Shown in pieces: positions 16,087 to 21,193 of a DNA stretch of 31,099 nt. The notes beneath the pieces are model-generated. The model was not told the origin of the DNA. It did no database searches and worked only from the letters and a program-made list of their open reading frames with translations. How positions within the stretch are numbered: the stretch's first letter is position 1; every line of letters starts with the position of its first letter. The translations under genes were made by a program, and so were the position numbers. Source of the stretch: CAYSQW01 sp964433135 (lineage in GTDB: Bacteria; Acidobacteriota; Aminicenantia; Aminicenantales; Aminicenantaceae); assembly GCA_964433135.1 (NCBI GenBank), contig CAYSQW010000041.1, positions 1 through 31,099 of the forward strand, read 5' to 3'.

Positions 16087-16800
16087 TTACTCGAGACCTT
16101 TGATGCGCTGCCAGATCAATGTGAACGTCCCGTTCGTGACGCTACCGACGGCGTAGATGAAGTATCCGTTTTTTGCCAGCAGAGGGGGGAGGAGTTTTTT
16201 GAATACGACTAAATCCAATCTCCAGGGTGCAAAATAGACTCTCCACGATTTTGGGAAGATTTCTATGGCGACCTTATCTCCCGGGATGAAATTTTCAACC
16301 CTCCAGGAAATGTCAAGCAGTCCCATGGTGGCTCGCGTCATCCAGAGGTCGACGGCGGGTGCATTGGCCGTATGGTGAAGAACGACGCGTGCTTTCTGAT
16401 TTGCGATGCCTGAGACATCATTGACGAACTTGCTTGCGGTGGGGGCTCCAGCCGTGTTTAGGTGCGCGATGATGGTTGCGCACTCGCCCGCCATGATGGG
16501 AACATCGGCTTCGATGACGGGATCGTTGCTGCAGGGATCATCGGGATCGGCGACGGATATCTTGATGTTGTAGGTTCCGGCTTCAAGACGAAGCGGGCCC
16601 ACGATTTCGCCGAATTTGAATCCTTTAAGCGCACAGGCGTCGTTGACGGCGACATCCACGGGAAGATCGGACGGTAATCCAAGGTCCCCTCCGGGGATAC
16701 CGTGAGCTACATATACCTGGGCATGTTGAGCCGACGCCGTGACCGGAAGCATGGCGAACACAAAAAGTGTCGCTGTAATAATTAAAAATACCTTCTTCAT
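16087..16800 (-). CDS. Secreted DUF4397-domain protein
   Basis: The 237-residue product has a clear Sec signal peptide (MKKVFLIITATLFVFAMLP...ASAQ) and then a DUF4397-type beta-rich domain. The typical parts are QVYVAHGIPGGDL, VDVAVNDACALKGFKFGEI, LEAGTYNIKISVADPDDPC and ARVVLHHTANAPAVDLWMTR. The duplicated 'vhgiPg...vdV' and 'VVLHHTANAPAVDLW' segments suggest two repeats of the fold. The molecular function of DUF4397 is not established; such proteins are exported and probably act at the envelope or outside the cell. The start is ATG 16800, with GGAGG 7-8 bases upstream. A TTG two codons earlier is in frame but poorly placed. It is transcribed alone from a strong promoter 240 bases upstream, giving a long structured leader. 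Confidence 0.87.
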   Translation of the reverse strand: MKKVFLIITATLFVFAMLPVTASAQHAQVYVAHGIPGGDLGLPSDLPVDVAVNDACALKGFKFGEIVGPLRLEAGTYNIKISVADPDDPCSNDPVIEADVPIMAGECATIIAHLNTAGAPTASKFVNDVSGIANQKARVVLHHTANAPAVDLWMTRATMGLLDISWRVENFIPGDKVAIEIFPKSWRVYFAPWRLDLVVFKKLLPPLLAKNGYFIYAVGSVTNGTFTLIWQRIKGLE

Positions 16801-17040
16801 AACCAAACCTCCTCCTTTTTTTTGATCTAAATGATCGGCATACGCCGTTTGTGCTTATTCATAAAGGATAGCGGTCTTGATGAACCGAAAATCCTTTGTG
16901 AACCTGAAAAAGCCGTCCATAATTCATATGTAACATATAAACAATGTAAAACAAATAGAATTACTAGATTTTATTGAGAGCAATAAATAACCCTTTAAGT
17001 TATGTGTGAATATCCCCCGAAAATCACCTCATTTAATTAC
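16801..17040 (-). other. Long 5' leader of the DUF4397 gene with stem-loops
   Basis: The predicted transcript start near 17034 leaves about 230 untranslated bases before the ATG at 16800. A two-part stem-loop lies at 16863-16897: the arms AAAGGAT/ATCCTTT enclose an inner CGGT/ACCG helix. A smaller hairpin lies at 16836-16847 (CGGC-ATAC-GCCG). The leader does not match any riboswitch class I can recognise. It may control translation or stability; this is inferred from length and structure alone. Confidence 0.45.
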
Positions 17041-17070
17041 ATTATAAAACGGCGCAGAATTTGTTGTCAA
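17041..17070 (-). promoter_or_regulatory. Consensus sigma-70 promoter of the DUF4397 gene
   Basis: On the minus strand a perfect -35 TTGACA (17065-17070) and a perfect -10 TATAAT (17041-17046) lie 18 bases apart. Strong constitutive expression is expected. Confidence 0.8.
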
Positions 17071-17163
17071 CAGTAAATCCGTTGCTTTCGGCCTTGATTC
17101 GGGGTGGAGCATTACATGCTTTTTCCCCTCTCAAGATCAAATGAAAGTGTTCCCATTAAAGGT

Positions 17164-17192
17164 TTGTTGGAGGATATGGGGTGTGCTATAAT
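17164..17192 (+). promoter_or_regulatory. Candidate extended -10 promoter upstream of tRNA-Leu
   Basis: A perfect TATAAT (17187-17192) is preceded by an extended TGC and, 17 bases upstream, by a half-consensus TTGTTG (17164-17169). It is the best plus-strand promoter between the DUF4397 promoter and tRNA-Leu, which would then be processed from a precursor with about 175 leader bases. No convincing protein gene is seen in 17071-17374. Confidence 0.5.
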
Positions 17193-17374
17193 CACCTCGC
17201 GGCACATCTTGAGGTCCTTAATATCTAATGCGGTATGGCGATGCGTTCTTCGTTTTCAGCAAGACATGGAAATCCGGATGGGTGCTGATACCGCGCGATA
17301 GCCGTACGGCATATCAGAGAACAGGGTGCTTGAACATGTGCGAGTGCCTCCCTGAAGTCGATGAATCGAGTGGT

Positions 17375-17459
17375 GCCGGGGTGGCGGAATTGGTAGACGC
17401 AAGGGACTTAAAATCCCTCGTAGGTTTCCTACGTGCGGGTTCGATTCCCGCCCTCGGCA
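17375..17459 (+). tRNA. tRNA-Leu (anticodon TAA)
   Basis: The 85-base gene folds as a class II tRNA. Acceptor strands GCCGGGG/CCTCGGC pair with one G-T, and the D arm contains TTGGTAGAC. The anticodon arm is AGGGA-CTTAAAA-TCCCT with anticodon TAA. A long variable arm (CGTAGGTTTCCTACG) and a T arm (GCGGG-TTCGATT-CCCGC) complete the fold. The discriminator base is A and no CCA is encoded. A T-rich stretch follows the 3' end and may stop transcription. It borders the accessory patch and is the probable integration target of an old element. Confidence 0.97.
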
Positions 17460-17515
17460 CTCTTTTTATTTTCTGATCCCTTTGTATTGAATCGACTGCC
17501 ATAGCCTTGGCAAAG

Positions 17516-17585
17516 CAGGCCCAAAACAGGCCAAAATAAGAAAAATTGGTCTGTTTTTGCATGTTTTGGTCCCCATGTGGTCCCC
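17516..17585 (+). repeat. Two pairs of 11-bp-period direct repeats next to tRNA-Leu
   Basis: CAGGCCCAAAA (17516-17526) is followed immediately by CAGGCCAAAA (17527-17536). TGGTCCCC at 17567-17574 recurs at 17578-17585, again with an 11-base period. The helical period and the place just outside a tRNA resemble arm-type binding sites of tyrosine recombinases. That role is inferred. Confidence 0.55.
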
Positions 17586-17590
17586 GGAAT

Positions 17591-18381
17591 TCAATGGAGT
17601 CCATTAATATTGAGATTGACCCAACGTTTGACAATAGATTTTTCAAAATGGCATAAATATATTGTATACAGTAATATGGGGAGAAAGAGGATGTCCTGCC
17701 TAACCGCCAGTATTTGGATGTTCAAGGCGTTTAGGAGCTTCGATTCGGAACTACCCAGACGGCAGATATTCTTTACGGGCCGACTCTTGCGCGGATAATA
17801 ACAGAGGGCTATTCGGATGCCGCAAAGAGCCTCCATGGCCCAATCCAACGACATGTCCATTTTTTGTTCTTTGAGCTTTTTCCGGATAAGCAACAGGTCG
17901 AAGCGCTCCGTCACCCGCTTGGCCACGGCATCGCTGTTGTCCTCGATCTCCTGTTCTCCGACTTTCTCCATATGATCCCAAAACTTGGCCGAATCCAGTT
18001 TCGAGTAGTCCACCTCCAGGTATTCCGAGATCGCGGTGGTCTTCAACCACTCGCCCAAGGCCGCTTTGCTCTTGGGTTCGATGGCGCGGTTGAGCACGAT
18101 GAGATAGAGAGACTGGCCGGAACTCATGCCCTGGCTGCGTTTACTGAAGATTTCGTCCACGACCTCCCGTAGATCGCCTCCACGGCCGCGATGGAATCTC
18201 ACTCGAGAGCAGCGATTTCCGGCATCGCCTCGACTTCGCCGGAGAAGAGCATGTCTTTGATTTTGTCGGCCGTGCCGAGGATTTTTTGCCAGACGATACG
18301 AGGCTTGCCGTTGACGCGCTGATTTTCGGCCAGGTAATAATAGGTACGACCCTTTATCCTTTTCTTGAGGATGTACGCCAT
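17591..18381 (-). pseudogene. Broken IS1634-type (IS4-superfamily) transposase lacking the DDE core
   Basis: The N-terminal piece (18381-18199, 60 residues: RIKGRTYYYLAENQRVNGKPRIVWQK) matches the start of IS1634-type transposases but ends in a stop. The frame then shifts, and 18202-17591 continues with family-typical blocks (DEIFSKRSQGMSSGQSLYLI; LNRAIEPKSKAALGEWLKTT; KFWDHMEKV). After VAKRVTERFDL, where the first catalytic Asp region should follow, the sequence jumps to material like the family's C-terminus (SLDWAMEALCGIRIALCYY; SKLLNALNI). Full-length members have about 500-600 residues; together these pieces give about 260, so most of the catalytic domain is deleted and a frameshift adds to the damage. 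No clear terminal inverted repeats were found. It cannot be an active transposase. Confidence 0.75.
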
Positions 18382-18439
18382 TATATGGTATTAGGCGATC
18401 CTTTTTGATGTTCGTGTATTACAGAAGACCATTGACTTG

Positions 18440-18465
18440 TATTGGTGAAGACGTCTATTGGTGAA
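18440..18465 (+). repeat. Short direct repeat TATTGGTGAA, 16-base period
   Basis: TATTGGTGAA occurs at 18440-18449 and 18456-18465, just outside the start of the broken transposase. It may be a protein-binding repeat or a trace of a deletion or insertion. No further copies are seen nearby. Confidence 0.45.
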
Positions 18466-18489
18466 AGCTGGGATTGAGAAAAAAATTAA

Positions 18490-18618
18490 TTGGATGAATT
18501 TATTGACAAAAAGGCTGCTAAGGAGTATGTCCTTAATTTGTGTCCAATTAATTTGGTCCGGCACAAGGCAGGTGAAGCTCCCTGCGGGGGATTCTGCAAA
18601 GGTTTCGTTAAACATTGA
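18490..18618 (+). other. Possible remnant coding stretch with three cysteines
   Basis: A TTG-initiated open stretch of 42 codons ends 24 bases before the lipoprotein ATG. Its translation has a protein-like composition and three cysteines (C18, C32, C36; LCPINLVRHKAGEAPCGGFC). There is no ribosome binding site and I recognise no family. It could be the end of a truncated gene from the old element, or chance. Confidence 0.25.
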
Positions 18619-18642
18619 CGTAATTTTAGGAGGAAAACTAAT

Positions 18643-19155
18643 ATGAGTAAAATTGTTAAAGTAGCAAGTGCGTTATTCATTCTAACTTGTTTTACACTGA
18701 TCCTTGCAGGTTGCGGCGGTGGTACAGAGAAAAAAACTGAAGGCGAACCTTCTGTGCAGCAATCTTCTGCACAAGACTCTGAAAATAGGCAGTCAAAGAC
18801 GGTTACTGACAGCACGAGCATTCCAAAAGACTATCCGAAGGAGTTCTGTCCGATTTATGAGCCCTCAACTATCGTTGGTGTAAAGCAGATTGATGTAAAG
18901 GATAAGGTTAACTACATCATTGAGTTTGTAAGTAAAGATGAAATGAATACAATCGAAGCCTTTTATTTAGAACTCGACTATATGAATGATAAATTGCGTA
19001 TGGGAAATGTGATGAGCCAAATACATTTAGAAAACAAGAGTGAAAAAACTTTTGGATTCATCAATCTCGAACCTGTAGGAGAATCAGACTTTGCTTCTTA
19101 TGCGGACGAGGGATATATGATATATGGTAAAATTACGGTAGATGTTGGCTGGTAA
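18643..19155 (+). CDS. Putative lipoprotein, AT-rich, unknown function
   Basis: The 170-residue product has a lipoprotein signal peptide with lipobox LILAGC, so Cys24 would be lipidated, followed by a Gly run and a Ser/Gln/Glu-rich linker to about residue 60. The remaining ~110 residues form an alpha/beta domain I do not recognise (KDYPKEFCPIYEPSTIVGVK; VNYIIEFVSKDEMNTIEAFY). ATG 18643 is preceded by a perfect AGGAGG. Codon use and base composition are clearly more AT-rich than the rest of the window and rather like Firmicutes genes, which supports transfer with the tRNA-Leu element. It appears intact and is the only complete gene in that patch. No promoter better than TTGACA (18504-18509) with a poor -10 was found. 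Confidence 0.75.
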   Translation: MSKIVKVASALFILTCFTLILAGCGGGTEKKTEGEPSVQQSSAQDSENRQSKTVTDSTSIPKDYPKEFCPIYEPSTIVGVKQIDVKDKVNYIIEFVSKDEMNTIEAFYLELDYMNDKLRMGNVMSQIHLENKSEKTFGFINLEPVGESDFASYADEGYMIYGKITVDVGW

Positions 19156-19324
19156 TTGTTTTACTGAACTGATAGTTATTATGATAAAAGCATAAAGAAC
19201 TTTGGTTGGTAATAATCCGAGACATTGTTCAAAGTTGTGTAGGATCTGTGCTACTTCCCAAAAACCGAACAACTCAATGAGGTGATATTTGACCTGCCAT
19301 AATCTCGGTAGGGGTATGGGATGA

Positions 19325-19471
19325 AGCGGTCTTGAATTTCAGACCACTTCAATTCTCTGGCGCTCCACGATCAACATGGCGCTACGCTACGCGCACCTGG
19401 CTCCCGATTTCATGGCGAGCGAGATCGAGGCTCCGGATTTTGAAAACCGGTCTGTCATTAACATGTTTTGA
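19325..19471 (+). pseudogene. C-terminal stub of a tyrosine recombinase (integrase)
   Basis: In the frame of the codon at 19376, about 48 codons stay open to a TGA at 19469-19471. The core reads NMALRYAHLAPDFMASEI, the usual end of phage-type tyrosine recombinases, where the Tyr in RYAHLAP is the DNA-joining nucleophile. The residues before it (TSILWRSTI) only loosely match the expected LGHSSI stretch, and the rest of the catalytic domain is missing. The short length and lack of a start show that it is a remnant. Confidence 0.7.
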
Positions 19472-19568
19472 TGACGGAACGGCCCTCTATTTGAGGATTC
19501 CTGCTTATGAATTCTTCCATGTGTAAACGGCACACGGAAGAATGGATGAAGGAATGATAAGAGGCAAG

Positions 19569-19623
19569 CCCTGCTTAAAAGGAGAAAATCATGCATTTTT
19601 TCATCTGTAAAGCAGGGTCTTGA
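19569..19623 (+). promoter_or_regulatory. Hairpin enclosing a ribosome binding site and a 10-codon reading frame
   Basis: Arms CCCTGCTT (19569-19576) and AAGCAGGG (19610-19617) pair perfectly. The loop contains a strong AAGGAG (19579-19584) 6 bases before ATG 19591, which opens a short frame (MHFFICKAGS, stop at 19621-19623). It could be a leader peptide. With gdhA 209 bases further on and a promoter candidate between, a link to gdhA control is unproven. Confidence 0.35.
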
Positions 19624-19696
19624 CAGTGTTTGTGGAGGAGGGGGCCGGTCGAATGTTTTCAGTCGGAAAATCCTTTGTTTTATTCACTTCCCTAAT

Positions 19697-19726
19697 TTGA
19701 CTTGATTCTTCTTGTAGGAGTAAAAT
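19697..19726 (+). promoter_or_regulatory. Candidate promoter of gdhA
   Basis: TTGACT (19697-19702) and TAAAAT (19721-19726), each 5/6 to consensus, lie 18 bases apart. The transcript would have a leader of about 100 bases containing an imperfect hairpin (about 19745-19780). The same bases also include an AGGAG followed by ATG 19729, opening a 23-codon frame that ends at 19800. If that frame is real, the transcript must start further upstream. Confidence 0.5.
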
Positions 19727-19831
19727 ATATGACTCTCCGGCGCGGGGTTTTCGCCTTGGCGGAAGCCGAAAAACCGGGGGAAATGCACTTATATATTTAA
19801 TACATTTATCGGCTTTATAGGAGAATATCAA

Positions 19832-21115
19832 ATGCCTAAACCCTTCAATGCGTTCGAGATGGCTCAAAAGCAGTTCGACGCGGCTGCGGAGAAGCTCGGC
19901 CTCGACCAGGCCAGCCGTGATCTGCTCCGAAATCCCCTACGCGAGCATCACTTCCTGATCCCCGTCCGGATGGACGATGGGAGCTATCAGGTGTTTCGTG
20001 GATTCAGAGTTCAGCACAACGATTCCCGAGGTCCCTGCAAGGGCGGTATCCGGTTCCATCCCCATGAAACCATCGATACCGTTCGAGCCCTGGCCATGTG
20101 GATGACCTGGAAGACGGCGGTCGTCGACATTCCCCTCGGCGGCGGAAAAGGCGGTGTCATTTGCGACCCGCACAACCTCAGTGACAGGGAACAGGAAGGC
20201 ATCTGCCGCGGCTGGGTCGACCAGGTCGCCGTCAATGTCGGCCATGAGCAGGATGTGCCCGCTCCCGACGTCATGACCACCGGTCAGCACATGCTCTGGA
20301 TGATGGATGAGTTCGAGAAGATCCAGGGCGCCAAGCGTCCCGGCTTCATCACCGGTAAACCTGTCGGAATGGGCGGTTCGCTCGGCCGGACGGAAGCGAC
20401 CGGCTTCGGCGCGATCTACACCGTCCGGGAAGCGATGAAGGAGATCGGCATCGATATCAAAAAGTCGGTCGGCGCTTTCCAGGGATTCGGCAATGTCTCC
20501 CAGTACGCTGTCAAGCTCTACAAGGAATACGGCGGAAAGCCGATCTGCGTTTCCTGCTGGGACCAAACCGACCAGACCTCTTACACTTTCAGGCGGGAAT
20601 CCGGCATCGATCCCGAGGAACTGGTTTCGATCACCGACAAATTCGGAACCATTGATAAGGACAAGGCCCGCAAAGCCGGTTACGAGATCCTGTCGGGCGA
20701 CGCCTGGATCGAGCAGGAAGCCGATCTCTTGGTGCCCTCCGCACTGGAAAACCAGATCAGCGATGCCAACGTGGGCAAGATCCACAAGTCCGTCAAGATC
20801 ATTGCCGAGGGTGCCAACGGTCCGACTACACCCGAAGCCGACGACGAGATCCTAAAGAGGGGTATTTTCATGATCCCTGACTTTCTCTGCAACGCCGGTG
20901 GTGTGACCTGCTCCTACTTCGAACAGGTCCAGTGCAATATGAACTACTTCTGGTCCAAAGACGAAGTCCTCACAAAGCTCGACGAAAAGATGACGGCCGG
21001 TTTCAAGGCCGTTGCCGAGCTGGCACGGAAGAAGAACATCTACATGCGCGACGCAGCCTACTTGATCGCAGTCACACGGGTGGCCGAAGCCAGTCACAAA
21101 CGCGGCTGGGTTTGA
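19832..21115 (+). CDS. gdhA: Glutamate dehydrogenase (Glu/Leu/Phe/Val dehydrogenase family)
   Basis: This cytoplasmic enzyme interconverts glutamate and 2-oxoglutarate plus ammonia using NAD(P). The 427-residue product is full length for the hexameric small-subunit type. The substrate lysines fit K70 (PCKGGIRFH), K94 (MTWKTAVVD) and K106 (PLGGGKGGV). The Rossmann fold starts at about residue 205 with FQGFGNVSQYAVKLY. LCNAGGVTCSYFEQVQ near the end is characteristic. ATG 19832 has AGGAG 8 bases upstream. Glutamate is the most likely substrate, although Leu, Phe and Val dehydrogenases share the fold. Coenzyme choice cannot be settled from the motif alone. A perfect intrinsic terminator follows 26 bases after the stop. 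With isocitrate dehydrogenase 3 kb away it forms the isocitrate-to-glutamate route. Confidence 0.95.
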   Translation: MPKPFNAFEMAQKQFDAAAEKLGLDQASRDLLRNPLREHHFLIPVRMDDGSYQVFRGFRVQHNDSRGPCKGGIRFHPHETIDTVRALAMWMTWKTAVVDIPLGGGKGGVICDPHNLSDREQEGICRGWVDQVAVNVGHEQDVPAPDVMTTGQHMLWMMDEFEKIQGAKRPGFITGKPVGMGGSLGRTEATGFGAIYTVREAMKEIGIDIKKSVGAFQGFGNVSQYAVKLYKEYGGKPICVSCWDQTDQTSYTFRRESGIDPEELVSITDKFGTIDKDKARKAGYEILSGDAWIEQEADLLVPSALENQISDANVGKIHKSVKIIAEGANGPTTPEADDEILKRGIFMIPDFLCNAGGVTCSYFEQVQCNMNYFWSKDEVLTKLDEKMTAGFKAVAELARKKNIYMRDAAYLIAVTRVAEASHKRGWV

Positions 21116-21141
21116 TCTCCCGATAAGTCAGTCAACCGAAT

Positions 21142-21178
21142 GCGGCCCCGCTTCCTAAAAGGCGGGGCCGCTTTTTTT
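21142..21178 (+). terminator. Intrinsic terminator after gdhA
   Basis: A perfect 10-bp stem, GCGGCCCCGC (21142-21151) and GCGGGGCCGC (21162-21171), with a 10-base loop is followed by seven T. It lies between gdhA and the start of the next gene, so that gene needs read-through or a promoter I did not find in the short gap. Confidence 0.93.
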
Positions 21179-21193
21179 CGGGGAGGAAAGATC

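Larger units (their letters stand above)
17460..19471. mobile_element. Decayed integrated element beside tRNA-Leu
   Basis: The stretch holds paired short direct repeats just past the tRNA (17516-17585), a broken IS1634-type transposase, an AT-rich lipoprotein gene and the C-terminal stub of a tyrosine recombinase. Base composition drops sharply at about 18.4-19.3 kb compared with both flanks. tRNA 3' ends are standard targets of tyrosine recombinases, so these are best read as leftovers of one or more insertions. I found no second copy of the tRNA 3' end that would mark the far attachment site, so the right boundary (set here at the recombinase stub) is only a guess. Confidence 0.5.
19156..19831. 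other. 676-base region between the AT-rich lipoprotein and gdhA
   Basis: No intact gene is seen. It holds the recombinase stub (19325-19471), a hairpin at about 19514-19547 (TCTTCC...GGAAGA), the small reading frames and hairpin of the gdhA leader (19569-19800) and a candidate gdhA promoter (19697-19726). The first 170 bases show nothing recognisable. Confidence 0.6.

Noticed and set aside
16801..17040. A known riboswitch in the DUF4397 leader
   Set aside because: Checked against the c-di-GMP, fluoride, cobalamin and preQ1 core patterns I know. The stem-loops do not carry their conserved bases.
17314..17646. Minus-strand open frame of 110 codons across tRNA-Leu
   Set aside because: Most of it is the antisense translation of the tRNA (typical AGIEPARRKPTRDFKSL string). 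This is a well-known false protein.
21140..21193. Earlier in-frame ATG for the ATP-grasp protein
   Set aside because: It lies inside the gdhA terminator, lacks a ribosome binding site, and gives an N-terminus unlike the rest. ATG 21194 has GGAGG.
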